This document shows, one piece after another, positions 45,351 to 53,228 of a stretch of 64,000 nucleotides of DNA (position 1 is the first letter of the stretch; every line of letters starts with the position of its first letter). The stretch is taken from positions 152,649 to 216,648 of the forward strand of contig CAZLKF010000002.1 in assembly GCA_964560085.1 (NCBI GenBank). The letters are read 5' to 3'. A program made the position numbers and the translations under genes. The notes beneath the pieces were generated by a model. That model saw only the letters and a program-made list of their open reading frames with translations. It was not told where the DNA came from and made no database searches. This stretch comes from RUG11241 sp964560085. GTDB taxonomy: Bacteria; Bacillota_I; Bacilli_A; RF39; UBA660.

Positions 45351-45390
45351 AACAAATAGTTAATAATATATTTTAATGATAATAAAATAA

Positions 45391-45489
45391 AAAAGTTGTT
45401 TACAAATAACTTTTTTTTTGTTATACTCATAGCGAGTATTTAATTACTCCTTGCTTGAAAAAAGCCAGAGACCATAAGGAGGTGTGGAT
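45391..45489 (+). promoter_or_regulatory. rpsF promoter and leader, overlapping the ychF terminator
   Basis: TTTACA (45399-45404), 17 bases, TATACT (45422-45427). The AAAAAGTT/AACTTTTT hairpin with nine T (about 45389-45419) lies across the same bases and would end ychF transcripts. The roughly 55-nt leader (GCGAGTATTTAATTACTCCTT ...) contains a GAGTATTTAATTACTC stem. In Firmicutes rpsF leaders can bind S6:S18 for feedback; whether this one does is not clear from sequence. Confidence 0.6.
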
Positions 45490-45780
45490 ATGCGAAAATA
45501 TGAAATTATGTACATTGTACGCCCAACTTTAAGTGAAGAAGAACTTGCAACTGTAGTTAAAAAATTCAACGAAATTTTAACTAGCAACGATGCAAAGGTT
45601 GTTAATGTTACAGAAATGGGTCAAAGAGAATTAGCTTATGAAATCAAAAAGTTTCGCAGCGGATATTATTATGTAATTGATGTTGAGGCCAAAGATGATA
45701 AAGCAATTAAAGAATTTGATCGTTTAGCTTTAATTAACACAGACATAATTCGTCACTTGATTACTAGCAAAGAAGACTAA
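45490..45780 (+). CDS. rpsF: 30S ribosomal protein S6
   Basis: A 96-aa S6 protein (MRKYEIMYIVRPTLSEEEL ... IRHLITSKED). An AAGGAGGTG ribosome site lies just before the ATG at 45490; the GTG at 45484 is inside that site. It heads rpsF-ssb-rpsR, the conserved operon linking the S6-S18 pair with SSB. Confidence 0.97.
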   Translation: MRKYEIMYIVRPTLSEEELATVVKKFNEILTSNDAKVVNVTEMGQRELAYEIKKFRSGYYYVIDVEAKDDKAIKEFDRLALINTDIIRHLITSKED

Positions 45781-45795
45781 GAAAGAGGTAATTTT

Positions 45796-46254
45796 ATGAA
45801 CAGAGTTATGTTAATAGGCAGACTTACTGCTAAACCGGAGTTAAAATATACTCCAACTAATATTCCGTATTCAAGATTTTCAGTTGCCGTCAATCGTCCT
45901 TTTAGTAACCAACAAGGTGAAAGAGGAACGGATTTTATTAATATAATTATTTGGCGCAAACAAGCTGAAAATGTTTGTAATTTTTTGGATAAAGGCAGTT
46001 TAGTCTCAGTTGAAGGAAGAATTCAAACTGGAAGTTTTAATGACAAAGATGGGAATAAGAGATATTCAATGGATGTAGTTGCTGATAGCGTGCAATTTTT
46101 AGAAAGCAAGCAACAAAGCCAAAGACGTTCGCAAGATGTTAGTCCATATGACTATCAAAATGACCAAACGCCAACAAATGATGTAAATGTTGATACTGAT
46201 CCATTTGCAGATTTTGGTGACAGTGTATCTATAGATGATAACTTCCTAGAATAG
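45796..46254 (+). CDS. ssb: single-stranded DNA-binding protein
   Basis: A 152-aa SSB: an OB fold (MNRVMLIGRLTAKPELKYT, FINIIIWRKQAENVCNFLDKGSLVSVEGRIQTGSF), then a Gln/Asp-rich flexible linker and the acidic tip FGDSVSIDDNFLE. The usual DDDLPF tip is here reduced to DDNFLE. It coats single strands and recruits repair factors through the tip. A second small OB-fold protein is encoded in the accessory region at 63213-63470. Confidence 0.96.
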   Translation: MNRVMLIGRLTAKPELKYTPTNIPYSRFSVAVNRPFSNQQGERGTDFINIIIWRKQAENVCNFLDKGSLVSVEGRIQTGSFNDKDGNKRYSMDVVADSVQFLESKQQSQRRSQDVSPYDYQNDQTPTNDVNVDTDPFADFGDSVSIDDNFLE

Positions 46255-46265
46255 AGGAGGAAAAA

Positions 46266-46484
46266 ATGGCTGAATTTTATAAGAAAAAGAAAAAAATATG
46301 CCAAATGTGCGCTGGAAAAAGCGTAGATTATAAAGATGCAGAAATTGTAAGAAAGTACGTTAGTAGCGATAAAGGTAAAATATTACCTCGTCGTGTTACT
46401 GGTGCTTGTGCAAAACATCAACGTCATATTGCTGCTGAAGTAAAAAAAGCACGTTTTATGGCAATTTTACCATTTGTAAAGTAA
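46266..46484 (+). CDS. rpsR: 30S ribosomal protein S18
   Basis: A 72-aa S18. CQMC and GACAKHQR give a Cys/His arrangement like that of zinc-binding (C+) S18 variants; the conserved LPRRVTG-type block reads ILPRRVTGACAKHQR. A GAGGAGG ribosome site precedes it. Last gene of rpsF-ssb-rpsR. Confidence 0.96.
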   Translation: MAEFYKKKKKICQMCAGKSVDYKDAEIVRKYVSSDKGKILPRRVTGACAKHQRHIAAEVKKARFMAILPFVK

Positions 46485-46510
46485 GAGAATTTAAATATTC
46501 TCTTTTTTTA
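46484..46510 (+). terminator. intrinsic terminator of rpsF-ssb-rpsR
   Basis: A stem AGAGAAT/ATTCTCT followed by seven T, starting inside the rpsR stop codon. Confidence 0.8.
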
Positions 46511-46576
46511 TTTTCAATTTTGCTAAAACGTGATAAAATTAACTTGTATTTCTAATTTGGAAATAAGGAGTGAAAT

Positions 46577-47290
46577 ATGATTAATTATATTGTCTGTGAT
46601 GATAACAAAGAATTTGCCAGAAGTGTAAAAGACATTATTGACAAAGTGATGATGAAAAATGATACTGAGTACAAAGTACATTGCTTTAATGACTATACTA
46701 AAAGTTTTTTTGAATTGTTAAACAAAGAATTACCAAATAAAATATATATTTTAGATATTGAAGCTCCAAGTGCTTCTGGTTTAGATGTTGCTAGAGAAAT
46801 TAGAAAAGATGATTATCGCAGTATCATTATATTTTTGACCTCTCACGAAGAATTGGCATATACTTTGTTACAGAAAGAATATTTATTTCTTGCATTTATA
46901 AATAAATATGACGATTATAGGGAGAAGCTCATTCATGCAATCAATATTGCTATGAAAAAACTCAACTGTTATCAAATGTTTAGATATTATAACAATGGTG
47001 TTTATTATAATATTCCGTTAGATGATATCCTTTATATATATAAAGACTCTATTGAGAGAAAAAGTATCATCAAAACTCCTTACATAGAGATAATGATTTC
47101 TAAACAATTAAATGAAATAAAAGAGATCCTAAATGATAATTTTGAATATTCGCATCGTTCTTGTATTGTTAATAAATCGAGGATAAGGGTAGTTAATAAG
47201 AAAAAACACGAAATTATATTTGACAATCAAGACAAAATTAATTTTTTATCAAATATTTATAAGAAAGGTAAAGAAAAAAATGACAGTTAG
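46577..47290 (+). CDS. agrA: AgrA-type response regulator (LytTR DNA-binding)
   Basis: A 237-aa two-component regulator. The receiver domain (MINYIVCDDNKEF with the acidic pair, phospho-Asp in IYILDIEAPSASGLDVA, conserved Thr/Ser in IIFLTSHEE) is followed by a LytTR domain (VYYNIPLDDILYIYKDS ... YSHRSCIVNKSRIRVV). Such proteins bind paired 9-bp direct repeats 12 bp apart. GGAGTGAAA precedes the start. Its end overlaps the start of the sensor gene by 11 bases. It is the output half of an agr peptide quorum-sensing system with agrC, agrD and agrB next to it. Confidence 0.9.
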   Translation: MINYIVCDDNKEFARSVKDIIDKVMMKNDTEYKVHCFNDYTKSFFELLNKELPNKIYILDIEAPSASGLDVAREIRKDDYRSIIIFLTSHEELAYTLLQKEYLFLAFINKYDDYREKLIHAINIAMKKLNCYQMFRYYNNGVYYNIPLDDILYIYKDSIERKSIIKTPYIEIMISKQLNEIKEILNDNFEYSHRSCIVNKSRIRVVNKKKHEIIFDNQDKINFLSNIYKKGKEKNDS

Positions 47291-48593
47291 CTTTTTTATT
47301 GTAAATTTAATTAATTCAATTGCAATGCTTTATGCATCAGCAAAGATATTGAATTCAAAAATCAATTATAAAGATTACAAAACATATATATCATTGATTA
47401 TATTGACAAGTTATACATATTTTATGTATTATTTTACTCACAATTTCTATCGAATGATTTTACTTGTACAAGTATACATTATTTGCAATTTTATAATTCA
47501 TAAGAAAAATGATAAGACTTTAGCCGAAATAACTATTGTTTCATTGGTTAATTGGATATTACTATTCTTTTGTGAAATAATAGGCGGTATATTATTGTAT
47601 GGATTCTTGAATTTAGTTAATGTTGATTTAGCAACGAATGTTTTTGCTAATACGTTTATCAGTTTATTTATAATTGCAATTTTTGTAGTTATCATTTCAA
47701 TGAAAAAAATAGTCAAATTTTTAAGCAAAAATATTATCAAAATTAATAATTTCAGAATCAAAAATTTGATTTTGCTTGTTCTATATGTTTCCGTTCTATT
47801 TAGCATGTTACTATATCTTGTCTATTTTGATTTTAGTCGCGAAATAAAGATGTATATACTTTTAATAATTTTAGTAGAATATACGACAGTATTATATACA
47901 CTATTTAGTGAAAATAAAAAATCAAAAGCAATGCAGAATAAACTTGATACAATGCTTAAAGTTACAACGGAATATGAAAAGATTTTAGAGGAAAGTAGAG
48001 TCACTAATCATGAAAATAAAAATCAATTAATTGTTATAAAAGGAATGATAGATTCAGACAATCAAGAAGCCATTAAATATATTCAAAAATTAATTAAAAA
48101 TACTCCACAGGATGATAATGAGATGTTATTGAAAGTTAGTTCAATTCCCTTAGGTGGTCTTAGAGGTTTAATATATTACAAACTTTTGGCAATGAAAGAA
48201 CATAATATATCATGTTGTGTTAATGTAAGTAAAAAGATTAACAAAAATATTTTTCAAAATATGGATACAGATTTGCTTCAAAGTTTTTGTAAGGTAATTG
48301 GAGTTTTCTTGGATAATGCAATTGAAGCTGTAGAGGCAAGCTCTAGCAAAATTGTTAATATAGAGTTGTATGTTGAAGAATCATACTTTGTCGCTAGTAT
48401 TTCTAACAAATATGATAAACCGATTCAATTTGAAGATTTAGGAAAAAGCAAATTCACGACAAAAGGTGAAAGTCACGGGTATGGATTACAGTTAGTAGAA
48501 AAATTGGTGAAAGAAAATACAAAACTTATTCATGAAAAAGAAGTTGTAAGTGATCTGTTCATTCAGAAAATAAAGGTAAATTTAGAAAAATAA
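47280..48593 (+). CDS. agrC: AgrC-type sensor histidine kinase
   Basis: A 437-aa kinase. The first 200 residues hold six or seven membrane segments, the peptide-sensing module. The dimerisation/phosphoacceptor motif reads SRVTNHENKNQLIVIKGMI (HPK10 type, with the HExKNQL core). The ATPase domain shows the N box VFLDNAIEAVEAS and the G box SHGYGLQLVEKL. The ATG at 47280 lies within the last codons of agrA. It would autophosphorylate on binding the cyclic AgrD peptide and pass phosphate to AgrA. Confidence 0.9.
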   Translation: MTVSFFIVNLINSIAMLYASAKILNSKINYKDYKTYISLIILTSYTYFMYYFTHNFYRMILLVQVYIICNFIIHKKNDKTLAEITIVSLVNWILLFFCEIIGGILLYGFLNLVNVDLATNVFANTFISLFIIAIFVVIISMKKIVKFLSKNIIKINNFRIKNLILLVLYVSVLFSMLLYLVYFDFSREIKMYILLIILVEYTTVLYTLFSENKKSKAMQNKLDTMLKVTTEYEKILEESRVTNHENKNQLIVIKGMIDSDNQEAIKYIQKLIKNTPQDDNEMLLKVSSIPLGGLRGLIYYKLLAMKEHNISCCVNVSKKINKNIFQNMDTDLLQSFCKVIGVFLDNAIEAVEASSSKIVNIELYVEESYFVASISNKYDKPIQFEDLGKSKFTTKGESHGYGLQLVEKLVKENTKLIHEKEVVSDLFIQKIKVNLEK

Positions 48594-48594
48594 C

Positions 48595-48625
48595 AAAAAA
48601 ATCTATATTTAATATAGATTTTTTT
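48595..48625. terminator. bidirectional terminator between agrC and agrD
   Basis: The stem AAAAATCTATATT/AATATAGATTTTT with A tract on one side and T tract on the other serves the two converging transcripts agrAC and agrBD. Confidence 0.8.
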
Positions 48626-48633
48626 ATTGTAAA

Positions 48634-48753
48634 CTATTTTATCATTGAATTAGGCATTTTTGGTTCATCTAAATAAAACCAAGGGCAAGCAGTAGTACTT
48701 GCATCAGCAGTTAATAAGCCGATATTTGCAAATAACTTAGCAAAAAAATTCAT
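48634..48753 (-). CDS. agrD: AgrD autoinducing-peptide precursor
   Basis: A 39-residue minus-strand ORF. It has the three parts of AgrD: an N-terminal amphipathic helix (MNFFAKLFANIGLL), a core with a single cysteine (ASTTACPWFYL, Cys23) and an acidic C-terminal recognition tail (DEPKMPNSMIK) matching the DE(P/V)xxP pattern. AgrB would cleave before the tail and join the new C-terminus to Cys23 as a thiolactone ring, probably CPWFY or CPWFYL. A GGAAGGGAGG ribosome site precedes the ATG, and the gene starts 20 bases after agrB ends. It is too short for usual ORF cut-offs. Confidence 0.9.
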   Translation of the reverse strand: MNFFAKLFANIGLLTADASTTACPWFYLDEPKMPNSMIK

Positions 48754-48773
48754 ATATATCCTCCCTTCCTATA

Positions 48774-49367
48774 TTACATATTGTATTTTTTATAATTGGC
48801 ATATTCTGCATTAGAAATTTTATATGTTAATGGTAGTATCATAATACTTTCTAGAAATAGGGCAATAATAAACGTATTGCACAAAAAGGCATCTTCTAAT
48901 ATAAATGATAAGGAAATATATACAAGAGAAATAATTACAGAAATTATCTTTAAAAATATTCTCTTTTTTTTGTTAACAATTGGTCTTTTTTTAGTGTCAG
49001 CTGGAGCGTATCTATAAATGCATATAAAGGAAAAAAGATTTATTGCCAGTCTTAAATAATTGTTTAATTCTAAAATCGAACATAAGTATGGAAGTCCAAT
49101 AAACAACAATCCTGAAAAAAGTAGGCACACCCAACTCTTCTTCGCATGTATTCCACATGCAAATGACCTTATTAAACCATAAGCAATTAAGAAAATAGCT
49201 GTGGATTTCAGCAAACCCATAAAATAGGAAATTGTAAAAACAACTATGCTTTTGGTAACAAATATATACACTGCTTCTAATCCGTAGCGCATACGTTCTA
49301 ATTCATCATTAGAATATGTTCCATCGTTAGAAAAACTCATTAACTTGTTTAAAACTGCTTCCCGCAT
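48774..49367 (-). CDS. agrB: AgrB peptide-processing membrane protease
   Basis: A 197-aa membrane protein with about five or six hydrophobic segments. The catalytic pair is visible in RSFACGIHAKKSWVC, His and Cys seven residues apart as in Staphylococcus AgrB (His77/Cys84). The family motif RYAPADTKKRP follows the central membrane segments. It cleaves and cyclises AgrD, encoded just downstream. The ribosome site is weak (GTGATGTAAG). It is transcribed toward agrAC from a promoter region carrying AgrA-type repeats. Confidence 0.92.
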   Translation of the reverse strand: MREAVLNKLMSFSNDGTYSNDELERMRYGLEAVYIFVTKSIVVFTISYFMGLLKSTAIFLIAYGLIRSFACGIHAKKSWVCLLFSGLLFIGLPYLCSILELNNYLRLAINLFSFICIYRYAPADTKKRPIVNKKKRIFLKIISVIISLVYISLSFILEDAFLCNTFIIALFLESIMILPLTYKISNAEYANYKKYNM

Positions 49368-49422
49368 TCTTACATCACGAGAAAAATTTTAACATGATTA
49401 AGCTGCAAAAATTGTCATTCTT

Positions 49423-49452
49423 GTTTGAAATTATTAAAAAGTGGTTTGAAAT
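49423..49452 (-). promoter_or_regulatory. probable AgrA binding site upstream of agrB
   Basis: On the minus strand two identical 9-mers ATTTCAAAC are separated by exactly 12 bp (49452-49444 and 49431-49423). LytTR regulators of the AgrA type bind 9-bp direct repeats with this 12-bp gap. The pair lies 56-85 bp before the agrB start, with a TTAAAAT -10-like element between (about 49386-49392) and no good -35, as expected for an activated promoter. Confidence 0.6.
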
Positions 49453-49485
49453 ATAAAATTCGCTGTTTTATTGAACAAGAAAACT

Positions 49486-49534
49486 TCATTTGAACATATA
49501 ATTTTGCGTTTCAAGCAAACAATAGTTCAAATGA
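49486..49534. promoter_or_regulatory. inverted repeat in the agrB-csp intergenic region
   Basis: TCATTTGAAC (49486-49495) and GTTCAAATGA (49525-49534) form a perfect 10-bp inverted repeat 29 bp apart. They lie upstream of the AgrA-type repeats and share the TTGAA core. The 294-bp gap between agrB and csp otherwise holds only the two divergent promoters. Confidence 0.4.
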
Positions 49535-49600
49535 TAAGCAATAATGTAAAATACAAAATGACGGCTGAAAAAAATGTCGAAAATAGACGTCTTTATTTTG

Positions 49601-49630
49601 TTGAAAAAGCATTATTTCATGTAGTATATT
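49601..49630 (+). promoter_or_regulatory. promoter of the cold-shock gene
   Basis: TTGAAA (49601-49606), 18-base spacer, TATATT (49625-49630). The resulting leader of about 25 nt is short compared with typical cold-shock leaders. Confidence 0.6.
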
Positions 49631-49661
49631 AGTATTAAGGAATTTAGAAGGGAGAAATACA

Positions 49662-49874
49662 ATGAAGGGCAAAGTAAAATGGTTCAACAACGACAAAGGA
49701 TTTGGTTTTATTGAATACAAGGAGGGCGAAGACATCTTTGTGCATTATTCAGCAATTTTATCAGAGGGCTATAAAACTTTAGTTGAAGGCCAATATGTTG
49801 AATTTGATCTGGTACAGACAGACAAAGGCTTACAAGCTAAGAATGTAATTGAAATCAAAACCGCTTTAGTCTAG
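49662..49874 (+). CDS. cold-shock domain RNA chaperone
   Basis: A 70-aa cold-shock protein: KVKWFNNDKGFGFIEY (RNP1 KGFGFI) and DIFVHYSAI (RNP2). It binds single-stranded RNA/DNA and prevents secondary structure. A GAAGGGAG ribosome site precedes the start. The last codons lie in a terminator stem. Several csp paralogues are usual, so a more specific name is not justified. Confidence 0.95.
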   Translation: MKGKVKWFNNDKGFGFIEYKEGEDIFVHYSAILSEGYKTLVEGQYVEFDLVQTDKGLQAKNVIEIKTALV

Positions 49875-49884
49875 TGGTTTTTTT
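49857..49884 (+). terminator. intrinsic terminator of the cold-shock gene
   Basis: AAAACCGC pairs with GTGGTTTT (one G-U pair), followed by T; the first arm is inside the coding sequence. Confidence 0.7.
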
Positions 49885-49933
49885 GTACCGTTTATGATAT
49901 AATTATGTTGGGAGATAAAGAAAGGATGATAGC

Positions 49934-50467
49934 ATGAAATTTATAATCCGTGGACGTAAAGTGGAAATCACACCAGCTATTAAAAGTTATGTTGTTGATA
50001 AGCTTGGTAAATTAGATAAGTACTTTACGACTCCAGAAGAATTAACAGCAACGATTTTAATCAAAATTAAAGATGTTGACCAAATTGTTGAAGTGACAAT
50101 TCCAGCCAAAAAATTGATACTACGCGCTGAAGAATCACATAAAGATCTTTATGCTGCCATTGATTTGGTTGTCGACAAATTGGAAAGACAAATTAGAAAG
50201 AACAAAACAAGATTATCGAAACGGAAAAATAAAGAAAATTCCATAGATTTTAATTTAACGATTGAAGTTCCAACCGAAGAGGAAGAGACAGGTAAAGTAG
50301 TTAAATATAAAGAGATAGAAATGAAACCAATGTATGAAGAAGAAGCATTAATGCAGATGGAACTACTTGGACATGAGTTTTTTGTTTATAAAGATATTAA
50401 GCATGAATGTGTGTGCGTATTATATAAAAGAAAAGATGGAAATTACGGTTTAATTGAAGCACGCTAA
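49934..50467 (+). CDS. hpf: ribosome hibernation promoting factor, long form
   Basis: A 177-aa protein. The N-terminal domain (MKFIIRGRKVEITPAIKSYVVDKLGKLDKYF) is the S30AE/YfiA fold that blocks the decoding site. The C-terminal domain (EIEMKPMYEEEALMQMELLGHEFFVYKD) makes the dimer contact for 100S formation. Long-form Hpf is typical of Firmicutes and regularly precedes secA, as here. An extended -10 (TGATATAAT, ending 49903) lies just upstream. Confidence 0.96.
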   Translation: MKFIIRGRKVEITPAIKSYVVDKLGKLDKYFTTPEELTATILIKIKDVDQIVEVTIPAKKLILRAEESHKDLYAAIDLVVDKLERQIRKNKTRLSKRKNKENSIDFNLTIEVPTEEEETGKVVKYKEIEMKPMYEEEALMQMELLGHEFFVYKDIKHECVCVLYKRKDGNYGLIEAR

Positions 50468-50485
50468 TATATTTAAGTAATTATT

Positions 50486-50516
50486 AAGCAAAATGTTTTC
50501 ATTTTGCTTTTTTTTT
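50486..50516 (+). terminator. intrinsic terminator after hpf
   Basis: A 10-bp stem AAGCAAAATG/CATTTTGCTT with a TTTT loop and eight T. Confidence 0.85.
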
Positions 50517-50547
50517 GATAAAATAGTATATATTGGAGATGATAAAC

Positions 50548-53040
50548 ATGAGTATTTTAAAACGCTTTTTTGATCATGAATATAAAGAATTAGAAAGATT
50601 TAAAAAATTAGCAAATGCAATTGTTGATTTAGAACCTATCATGGAAAAACTTTCAGATGATGAATTAAAAGCTAAAACACCAGAATTTAAAGAAAAAATA
50701 GAAAAAGGAGCAACTTTAGATGATATATTAGTCGAAGCTTATGCAACGGCTCGCGAAGTTGCTTATCGTGTTTTGGGCGAAAAAGCTTTTTATACCCAAT
50801 TATTGGGAGCAATTGCCATTCATTATGGCAATATTGCTGAATTAAAAACAGGAGAAGGAAAAACTTTAGCAACAGTTTTTCCAGCCTATCTAAATGCTTT
50901 AGGAGGAAAAGGAGTTCATGTTATTACGGTTAATGAATATCTAACTACGCGTAATGCTGAATGGATGGGCGGAATTTATAATTTTCTTGGAGTCACTGTT
51001 GGTGTTAATGTTAGAACGATGAGTAAACTTGAAAAAAAGGATGCTTATAATTGCGATATACTTTATACTACCAATAACGAAGTTGGCTTTGACTATTTAA
51101 GAGATAATATGGTCGTAAAAGCTGAAGAAAGGGTTCAAAGAGGCCTTAATTATGCTATTATCGATGAAGTAGACTCTGCTTTAATAGATGAAGCTAGAAC
51201 TCCTTTAATTATCTCTGGTGGTTTTATGCATTCTGCTAATTTATATCGTCAAGCGGATATGTTCGCGAAATCATTAAAAGAAAATGAAGGCTATATATAT
51301 GATGAAAAAACAAAAGCTGTGTCCTTAGATGAAACTGGTATTGCTAAAGCTGAAAAGTCGTTTGGAGTAGATAATTTATATGACATTAATAATACAACAT
51401 TAGTACATTTTATTACGCAAGCATTAAAAGCTAACTATTCAATGCACTGTGATATTGACTATGTTGTTTCTGATGGAAAGGTAATAATAGTAGATCCTTT
51501 TACTGGTCGTTTAATGCCAGGTCGTAATTATTCTGAAGGATTACATCAAGCAATAGAAGCCAAAGAAAATGTTCAAATACAAGAAGAAACAAAAACACTT
51601 GCAAGTATAACATTCCAAAATTTATTCAGAATGTATAATAAGCTTTCAGGTATGACAGGTACAGCTAAAACTGAAGAAGAGGAATTCCGTGACATATACA
51701 ATATGTATGTAATTACAATTCCAACCAACAAACCAGTAGCTAGAATTGATTATGGAGATTTGTTGTATGCGACTAAAGCAGGCAAATATAAAGCTATTGT
51801 TAGAGAAATAAAAGAACGCCATGCAAAAGGACAACCAATATTAGTTGGTACTATTGCTGTTGAAACAAGTGAATTAATAAGTTCAATGTTAAAAAAAGAG
51901 GGAATATATCACGAAGTTTTAAATGCTAAAAATCATGCTCGTGAAGCTGAAATTATAGCTAAAGCTGGTCAAAAAGGTTCAGTTACAATTGCAACTAATA
52001 TGGCAGGCCGTGGAACCGATATTAAGATTGATGAAGAAGTAAAATCTTTAGGTGGTTTATTTGTTATCGGAACTGAACGCCATGAATCAAGACGTATAGA
52101 TAACCAATTAAGAGGTCGTTCTGGTCGTCAAGGAGATCCAGGTGGTTCACAATTTTGCATATCATTTGAAGATGATTTGATGGTTCGTTTCGGTGCAGAT
52201 CGAACAAAAACAATGCTTCAAAAAATTGGTTTTAATGATGATCAAGCAATAAGAAATAAGATGTTTTCCAATACTATTGAGTCCGCTCAAAAGCGTGTTG
52301 AAGGAAACAACTTTGATATTAGAAAGCATTTGTTAGAATATGATAATGTTATTAATCAACAAAGATTAGAGATATATGAGAAAAGGAATCGTATTTTAGA
52401 TGAAGATTCTATTCATGAATTAGTATTAGATTCATTTAAGAATCACATTTTAGATGTTGTTGAAGATCACGTAATTGAAAATTCTAAATTAAGTGAAAAA
52501 GACATAAATGAAATCTTAGAACATTTCAATCAAAATGTTTTAAGAGATAAGATAACATACGAAGAAGTTTCAAAGTTAGATCAAGTAGCATTAGAAGATT
52601 TAGTATATGGTCGTGTAGTTCGCGAATTTGAGGAAAAACTAAAAACATTACCAGAAGAAATCGGTAAAGATTTTGAAAAAGCTATTTTCTTACGCGTTAT
52701 TGATACTCACTGGATGGAACACATTAATTCAATGTCAATAATGATGGAAGGTATTCAATTAAGAGGATATGGTCAAGAAAATCCTTTACGAGAATATACT
52801 AAAGAAGGTGGAGATTTATTCACCGAGATGTTAAGAGTTATTGACAAAGAAGTAACCATGTATTTGTTAAGAGCTGAAATCAGACAAAATACCGAAAGAA
52901 AGCAAGTAGCTGAAGGAACAGCTGAAAATAGAGAAACAAAGGAAGCTAAAAAAACGCCAAAAAAAGTAGAAAAAGTTGGACGCAATGATCCTTGCCCATG
53001 TGGCAGTGGTAAGAAGTATAAGCAGTGTTGTGGAAAATAA
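50548..53040 (+). CDS. secA: preprotein translocase ATPase SecA
   Basis: An 830-aa motor of Sec secretion. Visible are the Walker A region (ELKTGEGKTLATVFPAYLNAL), DEVDSALIDEARTPLIISG, the second helicase domain (TNMAGRGTDIKI, GRSGRQGDPG) and the C-terminal SEC-C zinc motif CPCGSGKKYKQCCGK. The ATG at 50548 follows TTGGAG; an upstream in-frame ATG is not spaced for it. The last 33 bases are the apparent attachment site of the integrated DNA that follows. The protein itself is intact. Confidence 0.98.
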   Translation: MSILKRFFDHEYKELERFKKLANAIVDLEPIMEKLSDDELKAKTPEFKEKIEKGATLDDILVEAYATAREVAYRVLGEKAFYTQLLGAIAIHYGNIAELKTGEGKTLATVFPAYLNALGGKGVHVITVNEYLTTRNAEWMGGIYNFLGVTVGVNVRTMSKLEKKDAYNCDILYTTNNEVGFDYLRDNMVVKAEERVQRGLNYAIIDEVDSALIDEARTPLIISGGFMHSANLYRQADMFAKSLKENEGYIYDEKTKAVSLDETGIAKAEKSFGVDNLYDINNTTLVHFITQALKANYSMHCDIDYVVSDGKVIIVDPFTGRLMPGRNYSEGLHQAIEAKENVQIQEETKTLASITFQNLFRMYNKLSGMTGTAKTEEEEFRDIYNMYVITIPTNKPVARIDYGDLLYATKAGKYKAIVREIKERHAKGQPILVGTIAVETSELISSMLKKEGIYHEVLNAKNHAREAEIIAKAGQKGSVTIATNMAGRGTDIKIDEEVKSLGGLFVIGTERHESRRIDNQLRGRSGRQGDPGGSQFCISFEDDLMVRFGADRTKTMLQKIGFNDDQAIRNKMFSNTIESAQKRVEGNNFDIRKHLLEYDNVINQQRLEIYEKRNRILDEDSIHELVLDSFKNHILDVVEDHVIENSKLSEKDINEILEHFNQNVLRDKITYEEVSKLDQVALEDLVYGRVVREFEEKLKTLPEEIGKDFEKAIFLRVIDTHWMEHINSMSIMMEGIQLRGYGQENPLREYTKEGGDLFTEMLRVIDKEVTMYLLRAEIRQNTERKQVAEGTAENRETKEAKKTPKKVEKVGRNDPCPCGSGKKYKQCCGK
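53008..53029. other. attachment site within the secA 3' end (attL side)
   Basis: GGTAAGAAGTATAAGCAGTGTT (positions 53008-53029; 22 bp) in the SEC-C codons recurs at 54236-54257 with 20 of 22 bases identical and in a more diverged form at 63958-63979 (16 of 22). Integration here regenerates the secA end, which explains why secA stays whole. Confidence 0.65.
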
Positions 53041-53081
53041 CTCGTAAAGTCCCATAAATAAAGGGAAAATACGAGTTTTTC
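53039..53081 (+). terminator. intrinsic terminator of secA
   Basis: AACTCGTA pairs with TACGAGTT around an inner CCC/GGG stem, followed by T. It begins inside the secA stop codon. Confidence 0.75.
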
Positions 53082-53110
53082 TTTTTGCTAAAAAATAGCC
53101 GAAATTTGGC

Positions 53111-53135
53111 TTTAGAACCATTTTAGAACCATTTT
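53111..53135. repeat. arm-type direct repeats, copy 1
   Basis: Two tandem units of TTAGAACCATTT sit 80 bp beyond the attachment core. Similar pairs recur at 54330-54350 and 63817-63842. Short direct repeats at this distance from a core are typical arm sites of tyrosine integrases. Confidence 0.6.
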
Positions 53136-53188
53136 ATATATGATTTTTGATGTGAACCAAAAAATTTGATATAATTATATTAACTTGT

Positions 53189-53214
53189 ATACCATTTATT
53201 ATGGTATCTTTTTT
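53189..53214 (+). promoter_or_regulatory. leader hairpin before the 322-aa cargo gene
   Basis: TTGATATAATTATAT at about 53165-53179 offers a -10 (TATAAT). Eight bases after the expected transcript start comes ATACCAT-TTATT-ATGGTAT followed by CTTTTTT, a terminator-like hairpin that ends just before the GGAGG ribosome site. It could attenuate the gene or stop transcripts arriving from upstream. Confidence 0.5.
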
Positions 53215-53228
53215 ATGGAGGTAAAAGT

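Noticed and set aside
46500..46576. AgrA-type repeats before agrA.
   Set aside because: No pair of similar 9-mers with a 12-bp gap could be found in this interval.
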